DNA of 10,601 nucleotides from Clostridium sp. (GTDB taxonomy: Bacteria; Bacillota; Clostridia; Clostridiales; Clostridiaceae), in assembly GCA_003539755.1 (NCBI GenBank), contig DPOH01000048.1:1-10601 (forward strand), written 5' to 3'. The first letter of the stretch is position 1. Each line of letters begins with the position of its first letter. A program made the translations under genes and the position numbers. Below are positions 1 through 8,089 of the stretch, in pieces. The notes beneath the pieces were generated by a model. The model had not been told where the DNA came from. It did no database searches and saw nothing but the letters and a program-made list of their open reading frames with translations.

Positions 1-22
1 CCCTCCACCACTCTTGATAAGT
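1..22 (-). ncRNA. SAM-I (S-box) riboswitch, 5' end only, cut by the window edge
   Basis: Read on the minus strand, the last 22 bases begin ACTTATCAAGAG and continue GTGGTGGAGGG. This is the near-invariant 5' side of the SAM-I aptamer: the P1 strand CUUAUC, then AAGAG, then GGUGGAGGG. The rest of the aptamer, the expression platform and the controlled gene lie beyond position 1. Known members bind S-adenosylmethionine and terminate transcription of methionine, cysteine or SAM biosynthesis and transport genes. A consensus promoter ends just upstream at 38, leaving only about 10 transcribed bases before P1, the usual layout. The identification rests on 22 bases, but the motif is highly specific. 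Confidence 0.85.
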
Positions 23-37
23 TTTATATTATTTGAT

Positions 38-66
38 ATTATATATCATTTCGCATTTTTTGTAAA
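38..66 (-). promoter_or_regulatory. Sigma-A promoter for the SAM-riboswitch transcript
   Basis: On the minus strand there is a -35 box TTTACA at 66-61 and a perfect -10 box TATAAT at 43-38, separated by exactly 17 bases. Transcription would start near position 31, about 10 bases before the riboswitch begins. It drives a gene outside the window to the left. Confidence 0.8.
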
Positions 67-244
67 GAATTTAATAATTAATATAAAGTTTAATAATAAT
101 TATTTTATGTATCAAATCTCAAGAATATTTTCCTTAATACTGACATTACGCTTATTCCAAATAGCAAGCGTACAATTTTTTATGTAAATTAATTTACTTA
201 TGTACCTCATTTTATTATTGAGTGTAAGAAACATAGTATTTAAC
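67..244. other. Intergenic region with two inverted repeats, no gene seen
   Basis: This A+T-rich spacer separates the stop codon of the sugar-phosphate transferase from the riboswitch promoter. It holds a 7-bp hairpin (147-153 with 166-172, arms TACGCTT/AAGCGTA, 12-base loop) followed on the plus strand by a run of T (175-181), and a 14-bp perfect palindrome GTAAATTAATTTAC (184-197). I found no open frame with a ribosome binding site. No convincing U-tailed terminator for the leftward transferase transcript is visible, so that transcript's end is unresolved. Confidence 0.5.
147..181 (+). terminator. Terminator-like hairpin, orientation puzzling
   Basis: Arms TACGCTT (147-153) and AAGCGTA (166-172) could form a 7-bp stem; on the plus strand this is followed by CAA and then six or so T residues. 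The structure would terminate rightward transcription, yet no rightward gene is seen in the window. The 12-base loop is large and the stem short. It could instead stall or protect the 3' end of the leftward transferase mRNA, which lacks a clear terminator of its own. Confidence 0.3.
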
Positions 245-1198
245 TTACCTTTTTATCAAAAGTAATGCTATTGATAATATGCTGAATCCTAAACTTATAA
301 GCATTATATAATTTACTACTTGAGTTGTAGAAAATCCCTTTTCTTCAAGTCTATAATGAATCTGACTCCTATCTGCCTGATATACAGGTTTTCCTTCTGT
401 AAATCTCTTAAATATTACAAATAGGTTATCAAAAATTGGTACTGCTAATGCTAATATAGGTATGAACAAACTCATTACTGTAGCCTGTTTAAATGCACCA
501 TCTAATGCTGTAATACTCAAAATAAATCCCAAGAAATTAGCTCCTGAATCTCCCATGAATACTTTGGCAGGATACTTATTATAGTATAAAAATCCTATTA
601 TTGCTCCAGCCAATATTATTGATACTAAAGCTGATGGATCTTGCTGATCAAGTATTAAAGCTGCAACAAAAAAGGTTCCTGCAGAAATAAGGGATAGCCC
701 ACCTGCTAAGCCATCTTTTCCATCAGACCAATTAATTACTGTAGTAACTCCAAATATCCATGTTATAGTAAGTATAAATTGAATTGTTTTGCTTAATTCT
801 ATATACTGTGAAGTAAATGGATTTGTAAATCCTACAAAAGCAACTCCTGAATTAAATATTAATACTGCTGAAAACAACTGAACTGCAAGTCTTGGAAATA
901 TAGGAAACTCTTTCCCTTGAGTCTTATAATAATCATCTACAAGTCCAATAATTAAAATTAGTGTCGAAGTAACGAATATAACCAACTGTTGCTTCAAATC
1001 ATCTCTTACAAATATAAAATAAGAAATAAAAAAACCTATATATAACGCAATTCCTCCACATAATGGTTTTGGACTATTATGCTGCTTTCTTTTACTAGGT
1101 TTATCAGTAAATTCTAACTTATGAGATAGTTTCATAAGGAATGGCATGGCAGCAAAACACACAAGTAGTGAGACTACCATTGCTAAAACATATTTCAT
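245..1198 (-). CDS. WecA/TagO-family polyprenyl-phosphate sugar-1-phosphate transferase
   Basis: This membrane enzyme of the MraY/WecA/TagO superfamily transfers a sugar-1-phosphate (typically GlcNAc-1-P) from a UDP-sugar to undecaprenyl phosphate on the cytoplasmic face, starting a lipid-linked wall or surface glycan. The 317 residues hold about ten hydrophobic helices. Visible family motifs are GLVDDYY (residues 85-91, Mg2+-binding Asp pair), INWSDGKDGLAGG (155-167, usually N..DGLDGLA), VFMGDSGANFLG (213-224) and a cytoplasmic loop DRSQIHYRL (276-284) where relatives have HxHHRL. The MraY-type HHHFE motif is absent, which argues against the peptidoglycan enzyme. It is a little shorter than B. 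subtilis TagO. The ATG is preceded by AAGGAG (1212-1207) at 8 bases, and a consensus promoter lies at 1299-1271. No glycan gene is adjacent, so the product (teichoic acid, capsule or other polymer) is unknown. Confidence 0.9.
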   Translation of the reverse strand: MKYVLAMVVSLLVCFAAMPFLMKLSHKLEFTDKPSKRKQHNSPKPLCGGIALYIGFFISYFIFVRDDLKQQLVIFVTSTLILIIGLVDDYYKTQGKEFPIFPRLAVQLFSAVLIFNSGVAFVGFTNPFTSQYIELSKTIQFILTITWIFGVTTVINWSDGKDGLAGGLSLISAGTFFVAALILDQQDPSALVSIILAGAIIGFLYYNKYPAKVFMGDSGANFLGFILSITALDGAFKQATVMSLFIPILALAVPIFDNLFVIFKRFTEGKPVYQADRSQIHYRLEEKGFSTTQVVNYIMLISLGFSILSIALLLIKR

Positions 1199-1270
1199 CT
1201 TATCTACTCCTTAGTTAAAATCATCAAATTAATAATTTTATAATATAATTTCTATTTTACCACTCTTTTG

Positions 1271-1299
1271 ATTATACTATTAATATTATCTTATATCAA
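1271..1299 (-). promoter_or_regulatory. Sigma-A promoter of the WecA/TagO-family gene
   Basis: A minus-strand -35 box TTGATA (1299-1294) and a perfect -10 TATAAT (1276-1271) are 17 bases apart. The predicted start near 1264 gives a leader of about 65 bases before the ATG at 1198. The promoter lies between the end of the broken nucleotidase gene and the transferase, so the transferase does not depend on readthrough from upstream. Confidence 0.78.
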
Positions 1300-1327
1300 T
1301 TACAAAATTCTTAAATAGATAATATAT

Positions 1328-1762
1328 TTATCTAAGCAGGTATTTTATTACTTGACTTGGATAAATCATATCAGGATTTGCTTTTTTAGGAGCTTTCACA
1401 GCACTTTCTCTTACTTTTATTCTTCCAGTAACTTCACAATTTTTAGTCCCATTAGTATTTAAATATTGTGCAAAAGCTTCTTCTAGACCTCCATATTGAG
1501 CTATTATATTAGGTTAAAATCATGATTTCCTGGTGTAATATAATCATATCCAGTTGCATTTAATATTTTAACTGCATTTTCACCTTTGCTTATATTTATT
1601 ATTGGCTTACCATGAAATGTATCTCCTGCATCAATTAATAAAGTATTTGGATTTTCAGCTTTTTCTTTCTTAACCAAAGAAGCTATTTTAGCAAATCCAA
1701 ATCCACCATCATCACTAAGTACTCTTGCATGAGTATCATTGGTGATAAATTTAAATATCAAA
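1328..1762 (-). pseudogene. Degraded 5'-nucleotidase / metallophosphatase: N- and C-terminal remnants joined by an internal deletion
   Basis: Intact relatives are secreted or wall-anchored enzymes of 500 or more residues that hydrolyse nucleoside monophosphates. From about 1757 leftwards the frame shows three calcineurin-like metallophosphatase motifs: TNDTHARV, LLIDAGDTFHG and PGNHDFN, then stops at 1506-1504. Directly after it another frame, open from 1513, encodes IIAQYGGLEEAF and NGTKNCEVTGRIKV and ends SQVIKYLLR at the stop 1330-1328. This matches the extreme C-terminus of the family's 5'-nucleotidase domain. Most of the enzyme, including the later metal-binding histidines and the substrate pocket, is absent. 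The 5' end is lost too: the open frame runs back into the ntp terminator hairpin, with only a chance TTG at 1785, no signal peptide, no ribosome binding site and no promoter. I read it as a dead gene after at least two deletions. Confidence 0.85.
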
Positions 1763-1796
1763 AAAGAAGGATACTGCATATGCAATATCCTTCTTT
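1760..1796 (-). terminator. Intrinsic terminator of the ntp operon
   Basis: Fifteen bases after the ntpD stop codon, the minus-strand transcript can fold 1796-1782 onto 1777-1763: a 15-bp stem around an AUAU loop, followed by a U run (1765-1760, partly shared with the stem). The pair at 1785/1774 is U-G in the minus-strand RNA but would be a C/A mismatch in a plus-strand RNA, which fits leftward use. It closes the operon directly after ntpD. Confidence 0.9.
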
Positions 1797-1810
1797 GGAT
1801 AAATATTATA

Positions 1811-2452
1811 TTAGCCTCTCTGCTCGATCATGCTCTTAACCTTCATTAATCTAGTTGTGGCAGATCTTTCATTTTCATCAAGTCTCATTCTAATGTACTT
1901 TATAGTCTCTTGAAGTTGAGGTATTGTCATATATTCAAGAGCATTAACTCTTCTTCTAGTACTTTCAATTTCGTCAGCCATTAATTGACATGACTTTTCA
2001 ACTTCTGCAAGTTCTAGCAATTGTGGAAGAATTCCATAAAGTTTTGAAAGTGTATCGTCAAGTTCTGAAGAGGTATTTGCAAATCCATATGGATATATGC
2101 TTCCTTCATCTCCTTCAAGTTGTCTCTTGAAGTTCATTACAGGAACAGATACACTCATTACATTCTTTTCTCCAACTTCAACAGAAATCTTTTCTTTAGG
2201 ATAAATGATAGCTTCTTCTAAGAATTCAGAACTCATTACAGCTCTAGCCATAACGAAATCCTTAAGAGAACTTTGAAGGTTTTCTTCAACCTCTTTTCTT
2301 AGCTTATTATTATACTTAACAAGGTTAATGAATTGTCTCATTAATTCATCTTGCTTATCCTTTAAAAGCTTATGACTTCTAGTAGATGTTGTAAGTCTTT
2401 TCTTTAGCTTAGAGAGTTCCATTCTCGTAGGATTGACGTTTAACTTAGCCAT
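1811..2452 (-). CDS. ntpD: V/A-type ATPase subunit D (central stalk rotor shaft)
   Basis: Subunit D is the long coiled-coil shaft that turns inside the A3B3 head, the functional counterpart of gamma in F-type ATP synthases. The 213 residues start [20 protein letters not shown], the usual opening of the family, with heptad-rich charged helices at about 10-65 and about 150-213. The central segment (about 70-145) forms the globular part contacting NtpG; the C-terminal helix contains the family-typical [10 protein letters not shown] (165-174). The length is normal. It is the last gene of the operon: its ATG lies 3 bases after the ntpB TAG, and its ribosome binding site (GAGG) lies inside the end of ntpB, so translation is probably coupled. 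The operon terminator follows 15 bases downstream. Confidence 0.95.
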   Translation of the reverse strand: MAKLNVNPTRMELSKLKKRLTTSTRSHKLLKDKQDELMRQFINLVKYNNKLRKEVEENLQSSLKDFVMARAVMSSEFLEEAIIYPKEKISVEVGEKNVMSVSVPVMNFKRQLEGDEGSIYPYGFANTSSELDDTLSKLYGILPQLLELAEVEKSCQLMADEIESTRRRVNALEYMTIPQLQETIKYIRMRLDENERSATTRLMKVKSMIEQRG

Positions 2453-2455
2453 AGA

Positions 2456-3835
2456 CTATTCTTCCTCTCTTGGCAGATATTTTTCAAGATATTCATCTCT
2501 GATTCTCTTAAGTTCTGTTCTTGGAATCATCTTTAATAATTTCCATCCAAGATCAAGTGTTTCTTCAATACTTCTGTTTGTATTGAATCCTTGAGAAACA
2601 TATTCTTTTTCGAAAGCTTCTGCAAATTTAGCTAACTTCTTATCTGTTTCAGATAATGCTGATTCACCTAAGATAGCTGATAATTCTTTCGCTTGTTTAC
2701 CTTGTGAATATGCTGCAAATAATTGGTTCATAGTATCAGCATGGTCTTCTCTAGTCTTTCCTTTACCTATACCCTTATCTTTAAGTCTTGAAAGTGATGG
2801 TAAAACATCGATAGGTGGCATTAAACCTTTCTTGTATAATTCTCTTGAAAGGATAATTTGACCTTCTGTAATATATCCAGTTAAGTCTGGAATTGGGTGA
2901 GTCTTATCATCTTCAGGCATTGTAAGTATAGGAATTTGAGTTATAGAACCTTCTTTTCCTGTGATTCTTCCTGCTCTTTCGTATAAAGTAGAAAGGTCAG
3001 TATATAAGTAACCTGGATATCCTCTTCTTCCTGGAACTTCTTTTCTAGCTGCAGATATTTCTCTTAATGCTTCAGCATAGTTAGTGATATCTGTCATTAT
3101 AACAAGTACTTGCATTCCTTTTTCGTATGCTAAGTATTCAGCACAAGTAAGTGCCATTCTTGGAGTAGCTATTCTTTCGATAGCTGGGTCAGATGCTAAG
3201 TTCATGAATAGAACTGATCTATCGATCGCACCTGTCTTTTTAAATTCGTCAACGAAGAATTCAGCTTCTTCGAATGTGATACCTATAGCTGCGAATACGA
3301 TTGCGAACTTAGAATCTGAATTTAAAACTTTTGCTTGTCTTGCGATTTGTGCAGCAAGCTCTTGGTGAGGTAAACCTGATGCTGAGAAAACAGGTAACTT
3401 TTGTCCTCTAACTAGAGTGTTAAGTCCATCAATAGCAGAAACCCCTGTTTGAATAAATTCTGATGGGAAATCTCTGGCCATTGGGTTGATAGCTTCACCA
3501 TTTATATCAACTCTTTTTTCTGGAATGATTTCTGGACCATTATCGTTTGGTCTACCCATTCCATCAAATACTCTACCAACCATATCTTCTGATACGCCTA
3601 GTTCAAGTGGTCTTCCTAAGAATTTAGCCTTAGTACCTTTTAAATTTATACCAGTAGATCCTTCGAAGATCTGAACCATAGCTTTTGATCCATTGATTTC
3701 AAGAACCTTACCTCTTCTTTTTTCACCAGTGTGAAGTTCAATATCAACTAATTCGTCGTATTTAACACCTTCAACACCATCAACAACCATTAAAGGGCCA
3801 ACAACTTCTGTAACTGTTCTATACTCTTTAAGCAT
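2456..3835 (-). CDS. ntpB: V/A-type ATPase subunit B (non-catalytic head subunit)
   Basis: Subunit B alternates with A in the hexameric head and completes the catalytic sites. The protein shows the beta-barrel N-domain ([15 protein letters not shown]), a nucleotide-binding-like fold whose P-loop is degenerate (SASGLPHQE, 152-160 in this numbering), and [16 protein letters not shown] near 347-361. I start it at the ATG at 3835 (459 residues): GGAGG at 3848-3844 is 8 bases upstream, whereas an upstream in-frame TTG at 3841 directly abuts that site. With this start the arginine of LSRL is R350, the number I recall for the arginine finger of E. hirae NtpB, which supports the choice. The gene overlaps ntpA by 8 bases (ATGCTTAA), suggesting coupled 1:1 synthesis of A and B. 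Confidence 0.96.
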   Translation of the reverse strand: MLKEYRTVTEVVGPLMVVDGVEGVKYDELVDIELHTGEKRRGKVLEINGSKAMVQIFEGSTGINLKGTKAKFLGRPLELGVSEDMVGRVFDGMGRPNDNGPEIIPEKRVDINGEAINPMARDFPSEFIQTGVSAIDGLNTLVRGQKLPVFSASGLPHQELAAQIARQAKVLNSDSKFAIVFAAIGITFEEAEFFVDEFKKTGAIDRSVLFMNLASDPAIERIATPRMALTCAEYLAYEKGMQVLVIMTDITNYAEALREISAARKEVPGRRGYPGYLYTDLSTLYERAGRITGKEGSITQIPILTMPEDDKTHPIPDLTGYITEGQIILSRELYKKGLMPPIDVLPSLSRLKDKGIGKGKTREDHADTMNQLFAAYSQGKQAKELSAILGESALSETDKKLAKFAEAFEKEYVSQGFNTNRSIEETLDLGWKLLKMIPRTELKRIRDEYLEKYLPREEE

Positions 3836-5606
3836 TTGCAACCCCTCCCTTACTTATTAGGTCATCAATTGCAGCATGTAAATCTACAGCGATTTGATCT
3901 ATCTTATCAAGATCTTCTTCGTGTATGTACTTACTTCTAGCAATTCTATCCTTTAAATCTTCCATAGCCATTATATCGCTTAAGTAAACTCCAGCTTCTA
4001 ATGCTCTTTCTGCTTCGTGTCTGTATCCTAAGATAAGACTTAACATCTTGTATTGTTTATTTAATGATGTATAAGTATCAACTTCGTGGAAACCATTTTG
4101 TTGTAAATAGTCTTCTCTGATTGACTTAGCAACATCTAATTTTAATCTATCTTTTTCAGATAATGCATCAATACCAACAAGTCTTACGATTTCTTGTAAT
4201 TGTGCTTCATCTTGAAGTATAGTCATAGCTTCTAATCTTAATGCTCCCCAGTTTGGTGCAACATTTTCATCCATCCAGTTATCAATTGTATCTTGATATA
4301 GTGAATATGAAGTTAACCAGTTGATAGTTGGGAAGTGTCTTTGATATGCAAGTTGTGCATCAAGACCCCAGAATACTTTAACTATTCTTAGTGTACCTTG
4401 TGATACTGGTTCAGAAATATCTCCTCCTGGAGGTGATACCGCACCGATTGCAGTGATTGAACCTTGTCTTCCGTCATTACCTAAACATTCAACTTTACCA
4501 GCTCTTTCATAGTAGTCAGCAAGTCTTGATCCAAGGTATGCTGGATAACCTTCATCACCTGGCATTTCTTCAAGTCTACCAGACATTTCTCTTAATGCTT
4601 CTGCCCATCTTGAAGTAGAGTCAGCCATGATTGATACTGAGTATCCCATATCTCTGAAGTATTCAGCTATAGTGATACCTGTGTATATAGAAGCTTCTCT
4701 GGCAGCAACTGGCATGTTTGAAGTATTAGCTATAAGAACTGTTCTCTTCATTAGAGATTCACCAGTCTTAGGGTCGATTAGTTCTGGGAACTCATTAACA
4801 ACGTCTGTCATTTCGTTACCACGTTCTCCACAACCAACGTAAACAACTATTTCAGCATCTCCCCATTTAGCAATTTGGTGCTGAGTAACTGTCTTACCAG
4901 CTCCGAATGGTCCTGGGATAGCAGCAGCTCCACCCTTAGCTACAGGGAAGAATGTATCGATAACTCTTTGACCAGTTAACATTGGTTCTTTAGGGTTAAT
5001 CTTTCTCTTGTATGGTCTACCCTTTCTTACTGGCCATTTTTGCATTAATTGAACTTCTTTATCTCCATCTTTAGTTTCAACTACTGCAACTGTTTCAACA
5101 ACAGTAAAGTTTCCGCCTTTAATTTCTTTAATTTTACCTGAAATTCCTACTGGAATCATAATTTTTTGTAAAACAACTGGAGTTTCTTGAACTGTTCCAA
5201 TAACATCTCCTGGTTCTACCATATCTCCAACTTTAGCAGTTGGTTTAAATTCCCACTTCTTATCTCTATCTAATGAAGGAACTGCAACACCTCTTATTAA
5301 GAATGCTGAATTAGCAACCTCCATAAATTTATCTAGTGGTCTTTGTATTCCATCGAACATGGCTTCCATAAGTCCTGGTCCAAGTTCAACACTTAATGGT
5401 TCTCCAGTAGTAACAACTGGATCCCCAGGTCCGATTCCTGATGTTTCTTCGTAAACTTGGATTGAAGCCTTATCGCCTCTCATATCGATGATTTCACCGA
5501 TAAGTCCTTTTTCTCCAACCTTACAAACGTCTTGTATATTAGCTTCATCCATACCCTCAGCAACAACTAATGGTCCTGAAACTTTAATTATTTTTCCGGT
5601 TTTCAA
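3828..5606 (-). CDS. ntpA: V/A-type ATPase subunit A (catalytic ATP-binding subunit)
   Basis: This is the catalytic subunit that binds and hydrolyses (or makes) ATP at the A/B interface of the cytoplasmic head. The 592 residues are full length for the family and include the extra non-homologous region that A-subunits carry and F1-beta lacks (about 115-190). Visible motifs: Walker A GPFGAGKT (232-239, K238 and T239), GER with E261 as catalytic base and R262, [13 protein letters not shown] (328-340) and [10 protein letters not shown] (391-400). The K238/T239/E261/R262 numbering equals that recalled for E. hirae NtpA. The start is TTG: AGGTAGG sits 8 bases upstream, while the ATG between them meets a stop at once. 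It follows ntpG after 17 bases and overlaps ntpB by 8. Confidence 0.97.
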   Translation of the reverse strand: MKTGKIIKVSGPLVVAEGMDEANIQDVCKVGEKGLIGEIIDMRGDKASIQVYEETSGIGPGDPVVTTGEPLSVELGPGLMEAMFDGIQRPLDKFMEVANSAFLIRGVAVPSLDRDKKWEFKPTAKVGDMVEPGDVIGTVQETPVVLQKIMIPVGISGKIKEIKGGNFTVVETVAVVETKDGDKEVQLMQKWPVRKGRPYKRKINPKEPMLTGQRVIDTFFPVAKGGAAAIPGPFGAGKTVTQHQIAKWGDAEIVVYVGCGERGNEMTDVVNEFPELIDPKTGESLMKRTVLIANTSNMPVAAREASIYTGITIAEYFRDMGYSVSIMADSTSRWAEALREMSGRLEEMPGDEGYPAYLGSRLADYYERAGKVECLGNDGRQGSITAIGAVSPPGGDISEPVSQGTLRIVKVFWGLDAQLAYQRHFPTINWLTSYSLYQDTIDNWMDENVAPNWGALRLEAMTILQDEAQLQEIVRLVGIDALSEKDRLKLDVAKSIREDYLQQNGFHEVDTYTSLNKQYKMLSLILGYRHEAERALEAGVYLSDIMAMEDLKDRIARSKYIHEEDLDKIDQIAVDLHAAIDDLISKGGVANA

Positions 5607-5623
5607 CTTACATACCTACCTTT

Positions 5624-5935
5624 CTATAAAATATTCATACCGACAGCTTTTTCAACGTTATCGCTGATTCTTTGCATACCTATATTTAATGTTCCTTGAT
5701 TGCTTGGAATTAATATAATAGCTGGAAGTACTGCTTTATTATATCTTTCAATAGTTTCTTCGATATTTTGAGCAACATGCTCAGTTACGAATATGACTGC
5801 ATAATCGTTTCTTGCTAACGTATCGATAGTCTTCTTAGCTTCATCAGCTTCAATTACTGGAAATACATCAATTCCTAGAGCCTTGAATGCTAAAACTGAA
5901 TCCTTATCTCCTACAACACCTATTTTCTTAAACAT
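5624..5935 (-). CDS. ntpG: V/A-type ATPase subunit F (central stalk), NtpG in enterococcal naming
   Basis: This small central-stalk protein binds subunit D and is thought to modulate rotation. The sequence shows the Rossmann-like family pattern: [21 protein letters not shown] at the N-terminus, then [16 protein letters not shown] and [14 protein letters not shown] start it at the ATG at 5935 (103 residues), which gives [13 protein letters not shown], the normal family start. A GTG three codons upstream (5944) would add MIF and is less likely. The ATG overlaps the ntpC stop in the 8-base junction ATGTTTAA, and only a weak, distant AAAGG is present upstream, so translation probably relies on coupling to ntpC. 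The ntpA start follows 17 bases after the stop. Confidence 0.94.
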   Translation of the reverse strand: MFKKIGVVGDKDSVLAFKALGIDVFPVIEADEAKKTIDTLARNDYAVIFVTEHVAQNIEETIERYNKAVLPAIILIPSNQGTLNIGMQRISDNVEKAVGMNIL

Positions 5936-6929
5936 AAATATCACGCAGCCTTTCTCTTACTACTTCCGCAGAAATATTATTGAGTTTGCCAACCATTATT
6001 ATTCTTATAATTTTGATTTCTGTTTCTTTAGCGTAAATATAAGCTAATAGTGGTTCAACACCAAATGGTATTATCTTTGCATCCTTCATCATGCTCATTA
6101 CATAGTTATCTGAAAGTTTTTCAAATAAACTTACTGAACCATTCTTAGTATATTCTTCTATACCAGTTCTTACGAAGTCAGCATAATCTGTGAATGCAAG
6201 CTTAGTTACGATATTTTCTGGAGTATCGTTTATCATACCTAATAACTTATCTTTATCTATTGAACCGCCTTCAATTATAACAGAATTAAAGAATTCTCTG
6301 CCTTTATGTTGCTTCTTAACTCTTAAAAGAGTTTTTAAGTTTGTAGAGTCAACTAATGAATCTACATACTTATCAACAAAAGTATCATTGATTTCTTTTT
6401 TAATTTCTACTAATGCTTTAAACATATATCTATCTAATATAACATCGATCATTTGAGGATCTTTAGTAGTTTCAAAATCAGCTTTTGCTTCTTCTACAGC
6501 TTCTCTCATAGTATGAGGTAAGTCTGAAAGATTACCATTTTCTATCATGCTCTTTAATTCATTAGCACTTATTGTACCTACATTCATTAAAAGATATGAT
6601 AAATCTTGGTTTAAAAACATTCCTTTTAAAATTACTTTTATATTTTGATAGTCATATTTAATGCTCATTAAATCTACAAGAGATTTAACTGGGCTTATTT
6701 CGTACATTACAGTGAATAATCTTTTTAATTCTTCACTTAATATTACTTCATAGTCCTCTGCCCTTTTAACATTTGTCATAACATTGGCATACTCTGTTTC
6801 TTGAAGAACTTTTAATGCTTCATCCGCAGAATGAGAATCTATCATTCTATCGATTTTTGCTTTATCAAGGAGTTTTGTCTCGTATACCCTTATGCTAGGA
6901 ATAACTTGACTAAATTGCATTCCATCCAT
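5928..6929 (-). CDS. ntpC: V/A-type ATPase subunit C (rotor socket linking stalk to membrane ring; eukaryotic subunit d homologue)
   Basis: NtpC is the funnel-shaped socket that seats the D/F shaft on the proteolipid ring; it has no enzymatic activity of its own. The 333 residues are predicted to be mostly helical, soluble and without transmembrane segments, in keeping with three stacked helical domains. Recognisable stretches are [17 protein letters not shown] (13-29), [17 protein letters not shown] (87-103) and, near the C-terminus, [19 protein letters not shown] (297-315). Length is normal for the family. The ATG at 6929 has an excellent AAGGAGG 7 bases upstream that immediately follows the ntpE stop codon; the stop overlaps the ntpG start by 8 bases. 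Confidence 0.94.
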   Translation of the reverse strand: MDGMQFSQVIPSIRVYETKLLDKAKIDRMIDSHSADEALKVLQETEYANVMTNVKRAEDYEVILSEELKRLFTVMYEISPVKSLVDLMSIKYDYQNIKVILKGMFLNQDLSYLLMNVGTISANELKSMIENGNLSDLPHTMREAVEEAKADFETTKDPQMIDVILDRYMFKALVEIKKEINDTFVDKYVDSLVDSTNLKTLLRVKKQHKGREFFNSVIIEGGSIDKDKLLGMINDTPENIVTKLAFTDYADFVRTGIEEYTKNGSVSLFEKLSDNYVMSMMKDAKIIPFGVEPLLAYIYAKETEIKIIRIIMVGKLNNISAEVVRERLRDIYV

Positions 6930-6941
6930 TGGTTAACCTCC

Positions 6942-7532
6942 TTAACTAAACAACACTCTTGCTACTTCTAGACCTAAATCATCCTTTAATGAACTAACTA
7001 AAGCTTCAAAAGTATTATTTATTTCTATGCCATTTTGTTCTAATATGAATCCACCCTCAAATTTACCAGTTTCATCACTTAATTTTATATTAGCTTTGTT
7101 TCCAAGTGCTGTATTGATTTCTGCAACAAATGCTTCATCAATAGCTTTCTTTCCTGCTTCATTTAATATAAGGTTTTGAGTTCCTTCTATATTAGTGTTT
7201 AAAATTACTTCTTTAACGAATCCTTTTAAATCATCAGCAGAACAGTTTGAAAGTTCCTTAACACTTGTTTCGAAAACTTCTTTAATTACTTTTTGTTTTG
7301 CTTCTAATTTTTCATTTCTCGCATGTAATTCTGCTCCTGAAATGATTCTTTCTTTTCTAGATGCGGCTTCTCTTTCAGCTCTTTCTAATATAGCTTTTTC
7401 TTCTATACTAGCTTCTCCAGCTTTTTTGCTAAGGATTTTATTTCTTTCTCCTTCAGCATCGCTTAAGATGACTGCCTTTTTATCTTCTGCATCTTTTAAG
7501 ATTTTAGAAGTTAAATTACTTAAATTAGACAT
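6942..7532 (-). CDS. ntpE: V/A-type ATPase subunit E (peripheral stalk)
   Basis: Subunit E pairs with NtpF to form the peripheral stalk that holds the A3B3 head against rotation. The first 95 or so residues are an Ala/Glu/Lys-rich coiled coil (for example KILKDAEDKKAVILSDAEGERNK, with repeated RAEREAASRKERI), and the remainder is the globular head-binding domain ending GGFILEQNGIEINNTFEALVSSLKDDL. I place the start at the ATG at 7532 (196 residues). A GTG three codons upstream (7541) is only 2 bases from the GAGG site (7547-7544) and so is unlikely; the ATG is 11 bases from it and gives the usual MSNL start. The 50-base gap to ntpK is the largest inside the operon and shows no clear hairpin. 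Confidence 0.93.
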   Translation of the reverse strand: MSNLSNLTSKILKDAEDKKAVILSDAEGERNKILSKKAGEASIEEKAILERAEREAASRKERIISGAELHARNEKLEAKQKVIKEVFETSVKELSNCSADDLKGFVKEVILNTNIEGTQNLILNEAGKKAIDEAFVAEINTALGNKANIKLSDETGKFEGGFILEQNGIEINNTFEALVSSLKDDLGLEVARVLFS

Positions 7533-7582
7533 TCTCTTCACATCCTCATCTTAATACTACTAAAACTACTTATAGACTTTTA

Positions 7583-8089
<507 letters not shown>

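Noticed and set aside
184..197. Palindrome GTAAATTAATTTAC as terminator of the WecA/TagO-family gene
   Set aside because: In the leftward RNA it is followed by A residues instead of U, and the stem is A+U-rich, so it does not fit an intrinsic terminator.
1504..1785. Treating the 93-codon frame as an intact small protein starting at TTG 1785
   Set aside because: The TTG lies inside the ntp terminator hairpin, without a ribosome binding site. The encoded piece ends right after GNHDFN, mid-domain, so it is a gene fragment.
3084..3368. Plus-strand open frame of 94 codons inside ntpB
   Set aside because: It is antisense to a highly conserved gene, lacks a ribosome binding site and resembles no known protein; a shadow of ntpB codon usage.
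3486..3674. Plus-strand open frame of 62 codons inside ntpB
   Set aside because: Antisense shadow with no start signals.
4627..4842. Plus-strand open frame of 71 codons inside ntpA
   Set aside because: Antisense to the region just after the Walker A motif; no independent coding evidence.
6190..6456. Plus-strand open frame of 88 codons inside ntpC
   Set aside because: Antisense shadow; composition reflects the complementary ntpC codons.
7195..7554. Plus-strand open frame of 119 codons opposite ntpE, Ser/Leu/Phe-rich
   Set aside because: It mirrors the Ala/Glu/Lys-rich coiled coil of NtpE; the hydrophobic look is an artefact of the complement, and no ribosome binding site precedes it.
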